Positions 17,974-27,275 of a DNA stretch of 64,000 nt are shown piece after piece. Source of the DNA: Vondammii sp040505895 (lineage in GTDB: Bacteria; Pseudomonadota; Gammaproteobacteria; Chromatiales; Chromatiaceae); contig JBEVXU010000016.1 in the NCBI GenBank assembly GCA_040505895.1, positions 124,001 to 188,000 of the forward strand, read 5' to 3'. Position numbers and translations under genes: made by a program. The notes below the pieces were generated by a model. That model was not told the DNA's origin. It made no database searches and saw only the letters and a list, made by a program, of their open reading frames with translations. Within the stretch, counting starts at the first letter, position 1, and each line of letters begins with the position of its first letter.

Positions 17974-19158
17974 TCAAACAAATACCCCGGCGGCATAGCC
18001 TGACGACCAGGCCCACTGAAAATTGTAGCCACCAAGGTGTCCAGCCACATCCACCACTTCACCAATAAAAAAGAGCCCCGGGCGACAGCGGCTCTCCATG
18101 GATTTTGAAGAGAGTTGAGCCGTATCCACCCCACCGAGGGTTACTTCCGCCGTTCTATAGCCTTCCGTGGTGGATGGTTTCAGTTGCCAGTCGCTAATTC
18201 CGGTGGCTATATCCAGCAGAAGTTTGTTGGGAAAATCACCTACCGGCCTGTCAGCAAAGTCAGGCCAGAGCAGCTGCTCCAACTCCAGTAGCAGTCGCTT
18301 GGGAAGATATTCGGTAAGAGGATTTCGCAACAAACTCTTCGGCTGCTGACGTTTAATATCGAGAAGAAGGTCTTCGGCGTCCCGCCCGGGCAACAGGTTT
18401 ACAGAGGCGATATCTCCCGGCCGCCAATAGTTGGATATCTGTAACACCGCCGGCCCGCTCAGACCACGGTGTGTAAAAAGAATATTCTCCGTAAAGGAGT
18501 GAGCCCCACAGGTGAGCGTTGCTTTTACGGCAATTCCCGAGAGACGCTCCGATATCGTCTTATAGTGATCACTAAACATAAAGGGCACCAGTCCCGCGCG
18601 GGGCGGCAACACTTCATGACCAAACTGCCGTGCCACCTGGAAGCCAAAGTCAGAAGCACCCATGGATGGAATAGAGAGTCCGCCGCAGGCAATTACCAGG
18701 GAGTCAGCCGAGAGGTCACCACCTTCGGTCTGTAGAAGAAACCGCTCCTGATGGGTTATCGCCATCACTTCACATTCGGTTTTTATTGTCACCGCAGCCC
18801 CCCTGCACTCGGCCAGCAGCATATCGAGAATCTCCCTTGCAGAGTTATCACAAAACAGCTGCCCATGATCACGCTCATGGTAGGGAATGGCATATTTCTC
18901 CACCAGGGCGATAAAGTCCCATTGGGTATAGCGTTTCAATGCTGACTTGCAGAAGTGGGGGTTGGCCGACAGGAAATTGTCAGCCTCGACATTGAGGTTG
19001 GTAAAATTACAACGACCACCGCCCGATATCAGAATCTTTCTACCAACCTTGGCGGCATGCTCCAGTACCAGCACACGACGCCCACGCTGTGCGGCAGTCA
19101 TGGCACACATCAGCCCGGAAGCACCGGCACCGATAATTATTACGTCGTAGTGGCTCAC
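17974..19158 (-). CDS. HI0933/BaiN-like NAD(P)/FAD-dependent oxidoreductase
   Basis: The 394-aa flavoprotein has an N-terminal Rossmann FAD motif (VIIIGAGASGLMCAMTAAQRG), the family signature KVGRKILISGGGRCNFTN (about 40-57), and a C-terminal FAD-contacting segment GLFFIGEVVDVAGHLGGYNF. Length is typical for COG2081. The physiological substrate of this family in proteobacteria is not established. The BaiN name (bile acid enzyme) should not be taken as the function. Its 3' end is duplicated at 14554-14726, and IS91 debris begins about 40 bases past its stop. Confidence 0.85.
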   Translation of the reverse strand: MSHYDVIIIGAGASGLMCAMTAAQRGRRVLVLEHAAKVGRKILISGGGRCNFTNLNVEADNFLSANPHFCKSALKRYTQWDFIALVEKYAIPYHERDHGQLFCDNSAREILDMLLAECRGAAVTIKTECEVMAITHQERFLLQTEGGDLSADSLVIACGGLSIPSMGASDFGFQVARQFGHEVLPPRAGLVPFMFSDHYKTISERLSGIAVKATLTCGAHSFTENILFTHRGLSGPAVLQISNYWRPGDIASVNLLPGRDAEDLLLDIKRQQPKSLLRNPLTEYLPKRLLLELEQLLWPDFADRPVGDFPNKLLLDIATGISDWQLKPSTTEGYRTAEVTLGGVDTAQLSSKSMESRCRPGLFFIGEVVDVAGHLGGYNFQWAWSSGYAAGVFV

Positions 19159-19251
19159 TGGATTGGGGGTCTCGTTTGAAAAAATCTATTGTACCGATTT
19201 TACCCCAGTGAGCTCCGGTATACTTGCTCTGTCTCCACTGGGAAAAAATCG

Positions 19252-19479
19252 ATGTTTGAAAAAGAGGATTTAGTCAGACTGGGCACCATGATAATGCCGT
19301 TTGGCAAATATGAGGGACACCTGCTAATAGACCTTCCCGAACCCTACCTGCTCTGGTTTGAAAAGAAGGGGTTCCCCAATGGCCAACTGGGTATGCTGCT
19401 GAAGCTTGCCCTGGAGATAAAGATCAATGGGCTTGAATATCTGATACAACCGCTGAAAGGCAGAGTGAAGAAACGCTGA
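19252..19479 (+). CDS. DUF3820-family small protein
   Basis: The 75-aa product from ATG 19252 (an upstream non-ATG extension at 19189 is unlikely) contains MPFGKYEGHLLIDLPEPYLL and WFEKKGFPNGQLGMLLKLAL, the hallmark of DUF3820. The family is sometimes labelled a putative quorum-sensing-regulated factor. Its biochemical function is unknown. It is soluble and has no Cys. It stands alone between divergent flavoprotein and convergent hemF. Confidence 0.8.
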   Translation: MFEKEDLVRLGTMIMPFGKYEGHLLIDLPEPYLLWFEKKGFPNGQLGMLLKLALEIKINGLEYLIQPLKGRVKKR

Positions 19480-19571
19480 ATCGAGAGAAACACTATTTAG
19501 TCGCAAACAGACGCAAATTGATACTCGCATCTCTCTAATTACCAGAGTTATTTGCGTTTATTCTCGGCTGA

Positions 19572-20501
<930 letters not shown>

Positions 20502-20506
20502 CGGGA

Positions 20507-21121
20507 CTACATTCCATTTCCAAACTTTTCAGTATCGGTTACTCCGCTCTCCCGCACCTGTCTGAGAGCCACCGCATACTGCTGCAGTATCCCCAGGCTC
20601 CACTCTATTCGCTCTCTGAAATAGAGGTCAGCATCAGCGTTATTATCTGCACTCTCCTCATTCAGCACACTCTCAACATTGCGTACGATCACCTGCTCAG
20701 GGATGTAGCAGATACGGTTATTCTTGTAGCTGCTCATACGCAACTCGGCGACCGGATAGGCACCACCATCAGCAGAAGAGACCGTTACAATCATCGCCGG
20801 TTTATGACCTACATCGTATCGATTGCAGAGTAGAAAGAAGTTCTTTAGCCCGGCAGGTACCTGGCCATGCCACTCGGGCGCAATCACCACAAAAGCATCA
20901 CTGGCCTGCAGCATTTCACTCAAGGGTTGTAGAATCTCCTTCCAACGCGGCTCCCCCTCCCACACGCCCTGATCCCACAACGGCAGAGGATTGCCTGCCA
21001 AAGAGAAGATTTCTGCATCATCACATAATGACTTCTCCAGCACTGTTTTCTGGATATGCCTGGCCACTTTTATACTTTGTGAAGGTTCGCGGTGGCTACC
21101 GCTGATAATCGTGATCTTCAT
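20507..21121 (-). CDS. NADPH-dependent FMN reductase-like flavodoxin-fold protein
   Basis: The 204-aa product opens with the FMN phosphate-binding loop ISGSHREPSQSIKVARHI and has the middle motif VVIAPEWHGQVPAGLKNFF and SSADGGAYP, typical of the NADPH-dependent FMN/azoreductase family. It probably reduces flavin or quinone; the physiological acceptor is not known. It precedes hemF with a five-base gap. A low-complexity acidic Asn/Asp patch (ESADNNADAD) sits near residue 165. Confidence 0.8.
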   Translation of the reverse strand: MKITIISGSHREPSQSIKVARHIQKTVLEKSLCDDAEIFSLAGNPLPLWDQGVWEGEPRWKEILQPLSEMLQASDAFVVIAPEWHGQVPAGLKNFFLLCNRYDVGHKPAMIVTVSSADGGAYPVAELRMSSYKNNRICYIPEQVIVRNVESVLNEESADNNADADLYFRERIEWSLGILQQYAVALRQVRESGVTDTEKFGNGM

Positions 21122-21230
21122 GAAAACCTCTATTGAGTATATTCTTTAGTATTTTACTTGGTATTTATTTAAACACCGCCATCAGGTAAGATCAATACAA
21201 ATATCCGGCTATGCAGCTCTATACCTGTCA

Positions 21231-21290
21231 GGAGCTAACTTGTTTGCGATCAGACCTTGAGCTATTCCTCGCGAACAAGTTTGCTCCTAC
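21231..21290. repeat. REP-like palindrome R1
   Basis: A diverged member of a palindromic family whose core is GGAGC(G/T)AACTTGTT(C/T)GCGA. The left arm is 21231-21249 and the right arm 21269-21290 (ends TTGCTCCTAC), with a 19-base loop. It lies in the 240-base spacer between the FMN reductase gene and tag. R2 (36923-36986) and R3 (39221-39269) are near-perfect members. Confidence 0.75.
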
Positions 21291-21361
21291 ATCGTGTTAC
21301 AGGATGTTTGTGCAGCGCTATTGAGTTAGTGTAGCCAATCACAGATTTTAAGCGGGGGAAG

Positions 21362-21949
21362 ATGATGTGCAGTGCCAACCTAAACCGCTGCAGCTGGGCC
21401 GGGGATGATCCACTCTATCAGCGATACCACGACCAGGAGTGGGGAGTGCCCTGCCGTGATGATGGGACACTATTTGAATTTCTTATTCTAGAGGGGGCAC
21501 AGGCGGGGCTCTCATGGATAACCATTCTGCGTAAACGGGAGAACTACCGTGCGGCATTTGACCACTTCGATGCAAAAAAGATCGCCGGTTACTCACAGCA
21601 GAAGATCGATGCCCTACTCACCGACCCAGGAATTGTCCGCAACCGGCTCAAGGTAAAATCTGCTGTCACCAATGCTCAGCTATTTCTAGAGATTCAGGCG
21701 AAATATGGCAGTTTTTCAGATTTTATCTGGCAGTTTGTAGAGAGTGCACCGGTACAGAACAGCTGGCGGAAAATGGATCAGGTACCGGTGACGACCGATG
21801 CTTCTGACGCCATGGCGAAGGAGCTAAAGCGCTTAGGGTTTAAGTTTGTCGGCAGCACCATCTGCTACGCCTACATGCAGGCCACCGGCATGGTCAATGA
21901 CCACCTCACCAGCTGCTTCCGGTATTCCGAGGTAGTGAAAGCCAGCTAG
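21362..21949 (+). CDS. tag: DNA-3-methyladenine glycosylase I
   Basis: Tag removes 3-methyladenine from alkylated DNA in base excision repair. The 195-aa product has the N-terminal CSWAGDDPLYQRYHDQEWG, EGAQAGLSWITILRKRENY and the C-terminal NDHLTSCFRY. The Cys/His residues expected to hold the structural zinc (N-terminal Cys and His, C-terminal His-x3-Cys) are present. A purine-rich GGGGGAAG precedes the start; ATG 21362 and ATG 21365 are both possible. A 9-bp-phased inverted repeat begins a few bases after its stop. Confidence 0.96.
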   Translation: MMCSANLNRCSWAGDDPLYQRYHDQEWGVPCRDDGTLFEFLILEGAQAGLSWITILRKRENYRAAFDHFDAKKIAGYSQQKIDALLTDPGIVRNRLKVKSAVTNAQLFLEIQAKYGSFSDFIWQFVESAPVQNSWRKMDQVPVTTDASDAMAKELKRLGFKFVGSTICYAYMQATGMVNDHLTSCFRYSEVVKAS

Positions 21950-21956
21950 AGCCAGA

Positions 21957-22045
21957 TCACAGAGAACACGGAGAAACGCAGAGGGTACCGAGAAAGATAA
22001 AAGCCCAAGCTTCTCTCTGTGTTCTCCGCGTTCTCAGTGTTCCCT
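21957..22045. repeat. 9-bp-phased inverted-arm repeat, locus A
   Basis: The left arm (about 21957-21985) is built from CACAGAGAACACGGAGAA-type units, and the right arm (about 22012-22045) is their complement (CTGTGTTCTCCGCGTTCTC). The arms can fold into an imperfect hairpin around a short spacer. It lies between the convergent tag gene and tRNA-Pro, where it could act as a barrier to read-through. Related loci occur at 25303-25480, 32091-32523, 34491-34533 and 48071-48092. Confidence 0.7.
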
Positions 22046-22100
22046 TTTTTCACCGGCGCATAAAAAACGGAACGCATCTCTGCATTCCGCTTTTTTGTAT

Positions 22101-22177
22101 TGGTCGGGCGAACTGGATTCGAACCAGCGACCCCTTGCACCCCATGCAAGTACGCTACCAAACTGCGCCACCGCCCG
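22101..22177 (-). tRNA. tRNA-Pro (anticodon GGG)
   Basis: The reverse strand gives a complete cloverleaf of 77 nt. The acceptor stem CGGGCGG pairs with TCGCCCG, followed by an encoded A-CCA end. The D arm is GGCGCAGTTTGGTAGC, and the anticodon stem CTTGC/GCAAG encloses ATGGGGT with GGG at the anticodon. The T arm contains GGTTCGAATCC. It follows the merR gene of the pheST-ihfA cluster, a common gammaproteobacterial arrangement. Confidence 0.95.
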
Positions 22178-22263
22178 TAAGAAGCGCGCATACTAGGCTG
22201 TCTACGCGTTATTGTCAATGAGGGTTCTTGAATAAGGGTGTCTTTGGGTTGAGCCCCAAGAAT

Positions 22264-22623
22264 TCAGTGTTTCAGGATCTTCAGAACTTCTTCAAGTTCA
22301 GTACAAAGTTGCTTGACGATCTGTTGACTCTGACTGCCATCTTCCTTTGCAACATCACCCGACAACTGCTGCCGAGCACCACCGATAGTGAATCCCTGTT
22401 CGTAGAGCAGACTGCGAATCTGACGGATCATCAGCACATCATGGCGCTGATAGTAACGCCTGTTACCGCGCCTTTTGACCGGCTTGAGTTGGGGAAACTC
22501 CTGCTCCCAGTAGCGCAGAACATGGGGTTTTACGCCGCACAGCTCACTCACCTCACCGATGGTAAAATAGCGCTTGCCGGGTATTGCCGGCAAATCAACC
22601 GTGCTAGTGCTCGCTTCCAGCAT
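22264..22623 (-). CDS. MerR-family transcriptional regulator of the ihfA cluster
   Basis: The 119-aa product has the MerR helix-turn-helix and wing (YFTIGEVSELCGVKPHVLRY, then RRGNRRYYQRHDV). No long effector-binding domain or metal-binding Cys follows the short C-terminal helix. This class regularly follows ihfA in gammaproteobacteria; its target is unknown. The start overlaps the ihfA 3' end by 20 bases, so it is translationally linked to ihfA. Confidence 0.9.
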   Translation of the reverse strand: MLEASTSTVDLPAIPGKRYFTIGEVSELCGVKPHVLRYWEQEFPQLKPVKRRGNRRYYQRHDVLMIRQIRSLLYEQGFTIGGARQQLSGDVAKEDGSQSQQIVKQLCTELEEVLKILKH

Positions 22624-22903
22624 AAGCTTCTACCCTCGCTTTCAGTTTCTGTCCGGGGCGAAAAGTTACCACCCGCCGGGCAGAGATAGGGATCTCCTCA
22701 CCGGTTTTGGGATTACGGCCCGGGCGCTCCTGCTTTTCACGCAGATCGAAATTACCGAAGCCTGAAAGCTTGACCTGAGAGCCATCTTCCAGAGACAACC
22801 GCACCTTCTCAAAAAACATCTCGACCATCTCTTTGGCTTCGCGTTTATTAAGTCCTATCTCATCAAACAGCTTCTCAGCCATCTCAGCTTTGGTTAGTGC
22901 CAT
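22604..22903 (-). CDS. ihfA: integration host factor subunit alpha
   Basis: The 99-aa product starts MALTKAEMAEKLFDEIGLNK and contains LSGFGNFDLREKQERPGRNP followed by the PKTGEEI arm. This is the DNA-bending HU/IHF fold, and its N-terminus and RPGRNPKTGE arm match IhfA. IHF (with IhfB elsewhere) bends DNA in replication, recombination and sigma54 transcription. It follows pheT by one base, the standard pheST-ihfA order. Confidence 0.97.
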   Translation of the reverse strand: MALTKAEMAEKLFDEIGLNKREAKEMVEMFFEKVRLSLEDGSQVKLSGFGNFDLREKQERPGRNPKTGEEIPISARRVVTFRPGQKLKARVEAYAGSEH

Positions 22904-22904
22904 A

Positions 22905-25283
22905 TCAATCTCTCAGTTGTGCGCTGAACAGGTTAGTCAGTGTTTCGAGCACCCTGCCCATCACATCATCAACCTCTTGATCCGTAAGGGTGTGGGAAGT
23001 TTCCTGTAAAATCAAGCCTAAAGCGAGACTTTTTCGCCCTAAGTCTACCTTTTCCCCAGTATAGACATCAAAAATCAGTATGTCCTGAAGAATTTTGGGT
23101 GCCATCTCCCTGACAGCATCACGAATAGCACCGAATGAGACCGATTCATCCACCACAACTGCGATATCCCGGCGAATAGAGGGATATTTTGAAAGTGGTT
23201 TGAACGCCGGCAAGCACCCATCCAGGGCACCATTCTTCTTCACCTCGAACAGGTAAGCTCTCTCATTCAGACCCAGTTTCTTCTCCAACTCCGGATGCAG
23301 CATGCCGATCCAGCCCAGCGCCTCATCACCACGCATGATCCGCGCACTCTGGCCGGGGTGCAGCGAGGGGTGCTCAGCAGCAACAAAAGTGAAGGTACCT
23401 GGGCACCCGGTCAGGGCCAACACGGCTTCGAGATCCGCTTTCAGATCATAAAAATCGACTTTTTTAGTGGGATCACCCCACTGCTCAGGAGCCGCCGCAC
23501 CGGTGATCAGCCCGGCAAGCATCATATCCTGATCAATCCCCTCATCCCGCTGCACGAAACGCAGGCCGGACTCAAAGATACGAATACGGTTCTGCTGTCG
23601 TGATTGGTTGTAATTAGCGGTCTGCAACAGGCCGGGCCAGAGGCTGGTGCGCATGATTGCCATATCCGAAGAGATGGGGTTGGCCAGTTCCACCGTACCG
23701 TGCTGCGGATCCATCAGATCGTGCATCTCGGGGCTGATAAAGCTGTAAGTGACCACCTCCTGGTAATCGCGGTCGACCAGCACCTGCTTGGCCCGGTGGA
23801 GATCATAGGCTGTCTCAGGCTCACCCTCCATGGCAGCAGCAGCAGCGCTACGCTTGGTAGGAATTTCGGTGTAACCATAAATGCGGCCCACCTCTTCGAT
23901 AAGGTCTTCCTCAATGCTGATATCGAAGCGGCAACTGTGAGCTGTTACGCGCCAACCTTCGGCGCAAACCTCTACCTGCATCTCCAGGCGCGTGAGAATA
24001 TCGACAATGGTGTCGTCGTCGATTTCTACGCCGAGGACAAGGGCAACACGCTGACGACGCAGCAGGATCTCCGGCCGTTGTTCGATCTGCGACTCATCTG
24101 CCACCTCGTTCACCGGCCCCGCCTCGCCACCTGCAATATCCAGTAGCAGGCGTGTGGCCCGCTCCATCGCCTGACGCTGCAACTGTGGATCGACACCTCG
24201 CTCATAACGATGAGACGAGTCAGTATGGAGGCCGTAGCTTCTGGCCTTGCCGACAATGGTGGTTGGGGTAAAGAAGGCACACTCCAACAGAACATCAGAA
24301 GTATCTTCAGCCACTCCCGAGTGCTCTCCTCCCATGATGCCGGCCATCGCTACCACCTTGGAGGCATCGGCAATCACCAGGGTGTCATCGCGTAGTTCAA
24401 TCTCCTGTCCGTCGAGCAGCATCAGCTTCTCCGCTGGTGCCGCCATGCGTACACAGATCTCGCTATCAAGCTGGCGCAGGTCAAAACCGTGCATTGGCTG
24501 CCCCAGCTCCAACATCACATAGTTAGTGACATCCACCACCGGATGGATTGGACGCAGGTCACTTCGACGCAGACGCTCCTGCATCCACAGCGGCGTAACG
24601 GCTTTGGGGTCGATATTACGGATAATCCGGCAGGTGTAGCGCGGACATCCCTGGGGCGCCTCAACTTTGACCGGAAAACTTGCGTCATGAGTGGCTGCAA
24701 CCGCTTCCATCGACGGCGGTGTAAGTGGTGAGCGGTTGATCACGCCCACCTCTCTGGCAATACCGGAAAGACCGAGGCAATCGCCGCGATCCGGAGTCAA
24801 ATCAACGTCAATTGCCTGATCATTCAGGAGCAGATAGTCGCGAAAATCACTGCCGATAGGTGCATCGGCGGCCAGTGGCATAATACCGTCAGACGACTCG
24901 GCAAGGCCCAGCTCTGAAGCCGAGCAGATCATCCCCTGTGATTCGACACCCCGCAGTTTAGCCTTCTTGATCTTGAAGTTTCCGGGAAGAACAGCACCAA
25001 TCACTGCTGCCGGCACCTTCATACCTGCTACCACATTAGCAGCGCCGCAGATGATCTGAAGGGGCTCGTCACCCCCTATATTGACTGTGCAGAGGCTGAG
25101 TTTGTCTGCATTGGGATGCTGCTCACGGGTAAGCACCTCACCCACCATGACACCGCTAAACTCTCCGGCTACCGGTTCAACCGAGTCCACTTCAAGACCC
25201 GCCATACTGAGCTGGTCTGCCAGCGCTGTTGTGCTGACAGCAGGGTTGACCCATTCACGCAACCAGGCTTCACTGAATTTCAT
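22905..25283 (-). CDS. pheT: phenylalanyl-tRNA synthetase beta subunit
   Basis: The 792-aa subunit has the usual long form: an N-terminal tRNA-binding EMAP-like domain (about 40-150), B3/B4 with DLTPDRGDCLGLSGIAREVG, B5 (about 400-475), a synthetase-like core, and a C-terminal anticodon-binding ferredoxin-like domain (about 695-790, KPLSKYPSIRRDIAVVVDE). It pairs with PheS to charge tRNA-Phe. The pheS-pheT spacer, usually a few bases, is 206 bases here and filled by a repeat. Confidence 0.98.
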   Translation of the reverse strand: MKFSEAWLREWVNPAVSTTALADQLSMAGLEVDSVEPVAGEFSGVMVGEVLTREQHPNADKLSLCTVNIGGDEPLQIICGAANVVAGMKVPAAVIGAVLPGNFKIKKAKLRGVESQGMICSASELGLAESSDGIMPLAADAPIGSDFRDYLLLNDQAIDVDLTPDRGDCLGLSGIAREVGVINRSPLTPPSMEAVAATHDASFPVKVEAPQGCPRYTCRIIRNIDPKAVTPLWMQERLRRSDLRPIHPVVDVTNYVMLELGQPMHGFDLRQLDSEICVRMAAPAEKLMLLDGQEIELRDDTLVIADASKVVAMAGIMGGEHSGVAEDTSDVLLECAFFTPTTIVGKARSYGLHTDSSHRYERGVDPQLQRQAMERATRLLLDIAGGEAGPVNEVADESQIEQRPEILLRRQRVALVLGVEIDDDTIVDILTRLEMQVEVCAEGWRVTAHSCRFDISIEEDLIEEVGRIYGYTEIPTKRSAAAAAMEGEPETAYDLHRAKQVLVDRDYQEVVTYSFISPEMHDLMDPQHGTVELANPISSDMAIMRTSLWPGLLQTANYNQSRQQNRIRIFESGLRFVQRDEGIDQDMMLAGLITGAAAPEQWGDPTKKVDFYDLKADLEAVLALTGCPGTFTFVAAEHPSLHPGQSARIMRGDEALGWIGMLHPELEKKLGLNERAYLFEVKKNGALDGCLPAFKPLSKYPSIRRDIAVVVDESVSFGAIRDAVREMAPKILQDILIFDVYTGEKVDLGRKSLALGLILQETSHTLTDQEVDDVMGRVLETLTNLFSAQLRD

Positions 25284-25302
25284 TTTCTATCCCGTATATT
25301 CA

Positions 25303-25480
25303 AAACCACAAGGATCACAGAGGGCACAGAGGACCTCAGAGATCACAGAGTTTGTTTGAGTTGCAGTTCTTCATCATATTTATTAAACACAGAGCCGTTG
25401 AACCATATCTGAAACAGTAGCAGGAGTAATTCCCTCTCTGTGACCTCTGTGATTCTTTGTGTTCTCTGTGATCCAAACGC
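25303..25480. repeat. 9-bp-phased inverted-arm repeat, locus B
   Basis: The left arm (about 25303-25350) is purine-rich, with ATCACAGAGGGCACAGAGG units. The right arm (about 25431-25474) is the complementary CTCTGTGACCTCTGTGATTC type. The two arms are separated by about 80 bases. It occupies the whole pheS-pheT spacer, an operon joint that is normally tight. Confidence 0.7.
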
Positions 25481-25489
25481 CATCACAAA

Positions 25490-26521
25490 CTAGGCAAACT
25501 GTTTCAAAAACCTCAAATCATTCTCAAAAAAGAGCCGTATGTCATTGACTCCATAACGTAACATGGTCAATCTTTCGACTCCCATACCAAAGGCGTAGCC
25601 GGTGTACTTTTCACTATCGATACCAACGTGACGGAACACCTCCGGGTGAACCATGCCGCAGCCCAGCACCTCCAGCCAGCCGGTGTGACCGCATACACGG
25701 CAACCTTTACCGCTACACATCACACACCCGATATCCACCTCTGCCGATGGCTCGGTGAAAGGAAAGTAAGAGGGGCGAAAACGCACCTTTAGATCCTTCT
25801 CAAAAAAGCTCTGCAAAAAGTCGTAAATAACGCCTTTAAGGTCGGCAAAGGAGACACCCTCATCCACCAGCAACCCCTCCACCTGATGAAACATGGGGGT
25901 GTGCGTCAGATCCGAGTCACAGCGGTAGACCCGCCCGGGTGCGATCACCTTCAGCGGTGGTCCGGCATTCTCCATAGTGCGAACCTGTACCGGTGAGGTG
26001 TGGGTTCGCAGCAACATATGGGCATCAAAGTAGAAGGTATCGTGCATGGCACGGGCCGGATGATGGGCCGGAATGTTCAGCGCTTCGAAGTTGTGGTAAT
26101 CATCTTCAATTTCAGGCCCCTCTTCGACCTTGAAGCCGGAGTTGGCAAACAGTCGCTCAATCCGCTCCAGAGTGCGGGTTACCGGATGCAAACCACCCTG
26201 CCCTACACCGCGTCCAGGCAGTGTTACATCGATGCGCTCGGAAGCAAGCCGCTGGTTCAGCGCCTGTTGCTCCAACTCACCGCGACGAGCTTCTATCTCG
26301 ACCTGTAGCGCCTGCTTAGCCCTGTTAATCGCCTGCCCCGCCTGAGGCCGCTCCTCTTTAGGCAGTTTACCCAGCTGTTTGAGCTGCGCAGTGATCAGCC
26401 CGCTCTTACCGAGGTAACGAACACGCACCTCATCCAGCTCGGGTAGCTGTTGAGCGTCGGCAATCAGCTTTGTTGCCTCATCGACGAGCTGTGAAAGATT
26501 GAGGTTGGATTCGGCACCCAT
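25490..26521 (-). CDS. pheS: phenylalanyl-tRNA synthetase alpha subunit
   Basis: ATG 26521 is chosen over an upstream in-frame start at 26560: it has GAGGA upstream, begins at the normal MGAESNL N-terminus, and the longer form would run through a terminator hairpin. The 343-aa subunit has an N-terminal coiled coil (about 10-95) and the class II catalytic core with motif 2 (VYRCDSDLTHTPMFHQVEGL) and motif 3 (FGMGVERLTMLRYGV). A CxxC-x-Gly-Cys region (IGCVMCSGKGCRVCGH) forms an extra metal-ligand-like insertion seen in many PheS proteins. Confidence 0.98.
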   Translation of the reverse strand: MGAESNLNLSQLVDEATKLIADAQQLPELDEVRVRYLGKSGLITAQLKQLGKLPKEERPQAGQAINRAKQALQVEIEARRGELEQQALNQRLASERIDVTLPGRGVGQGGLHPVTRTLERIERLFANSGFKVEEGPEIEDDYHNFEALNIPAHHPARAMHDTFYFDAHMLLRTHTSPVQVRTMENAGPPLKVIAPGRVYRCDSDLTHTPMFHQVEGLLVDEGVSFADLKGVIYDFLQSFFEKDLKVRFRPSYFPFTEPSAEVDIGCVMCSGKGCRVCGHTGWLEVLGCGMVHPEVFRHVGIDSEKYTGYAFGMGVERLTMLRYGVNDIRLFFENDLRFLKQFA

Positions 26522-26546
26522 TATTTTGGTCCTCAGAATAGAAAAA

Positions 26547-26573
26547 GGGGAAAGGCCCATAAGGCCTTTCCCC
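26547..26573 (-). terminator. terminator/attenuator upstream of pheS
   Basis: On the reverse strand a GGGGAAAGGCC / GGCCTTTCCCC stem with a small loop is followed by TTTTTTC. This intrinsic terminator separates rplT from pheS. A second hairpin (GTGAATC/GATTCAC) lies about 35 bases upstream and could be an alternative fold, as in attenuation of pheST. No leader peptide with a Phe run is visible. Confidence 0.8.
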
Positions 26574-26668
26574 GTCTACGTCATTTCAGGAGCCCCTGGG
26601 TGAATCTGATCACGATTCACTCAGTGGTTCCTTTAGACACCGATGCGCGTCGGTGCAATGACAAGCTA

Positions 26669-27028
26669 TTAGCTAGCGAGACTGGCCTTGGCCTGTTCTG
26701 CCAAGACGCTAAAAGCCGGCTTGTCAAAGATGGCCAGATCGGCCAGCATCTTACGATCGATTTCGATATTTGCCTTCTTCAGACCGTTGATCATACGGCT
26801 GTAGGAGAGGCCGTTCATGCGGGCGCCTGCATTGATACGGGCAATCCACAGAGCACGAAACTGGCGCTTCTTCTGGCGACGGTCACGGTAGGCGTACTGG
26901 CCTGCCTTGATTACCGCCTGTTTGGCAACTCGGTAAATCTTGCTACGGGCTCCATAGTAACCCTTAGCTTCTGTTAGCACTTTTTTGTGTCTGGCGTGTG
27001 CTGTCACACCACGTTTTATACGGGGCAT
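26669..27028 (-). CDS. rplT: ribosomal protein bL20
   Basis: The 119-aa basic protein starts MPRIKRGVTAHARHKKVL and has GYYGARSKIYRVAKQAVIKA and FRALWIARINAGARMNGLSY, diagnostic of L20. L20 is an early 50S assembly protein and in enterobacteria represses its own operon by binding the infC-rpmI leader. It follows rpmI by 18 bases. Confidence 0.98.
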   Translation of the reverse strand: MPRIKRGVTAHARHKKVLTEAKGYYGARSKIYRVAKQAVIKAGQYAYRDRRQKKRQFRALWIARINAGARMNGLSYSRMINGLKKANIEIDRKMLADLAIFDKPAFSVLAEQAKASLAS

Positions 27029-27046
27029 CTCTCAGTCTCCAAATAA

Positions 27047-27244
27047 TCAGGCGTAGGGAATCATACGACGGGCGGCTGCCACATCGGACTTGTGCAGCTG
27101 TGCGGGTGACCGCAGCTGACGCTTACGCTTGGTAGATTTCTTCGTCAAAATATGACGGCGGTGGGACTGACCCCGTTTGATAGCACCGGAACCGGTTTTG
27201 GAAAACCGTTTGGCGGCGCCGCGATTTGTCTTAATCTTAGGCAT
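27047..27244 (-). CDS. rpmI: ribosomal protein bL35
   Basis: The 65-aa protein MPKIKTNRGAAKRFSKTGSG with HILTKKSTKRKRQLR is a full-length L35 of the 50S subunit. It lies between infC and rplT in the standard order, 31 bases after infC. Confidence 0.98.
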   Translation of the reverse strand: MPKIKTNRGAAKRFSKTGSGAIKRGQSHRRHILTKKSTKRKRQLRSPAQLHKSDVAAARRMIPYA

Positions 27245-27275
27245 AGTTACTCAACTCGCATTGTTAAAGGTTTAG

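Noticed and set aside
14086..18000. Composite transposon or integrative element around the GGDEF gene
   Set aside because: No intact transposase, matching terminal inverted repeats or target duplication; only remnants of two unrelated families.
23604..24146. 180-codon plus-strand frame inside pheT
   Set aside because: It is the antisense shadow of the conserved pheT gene, with no start signal and no known motif.
26522..26668. PheM-like leader peptide upstream of pheS
   Set aside because: No short frame with Phe-rich codons and a start exists before the terminator.
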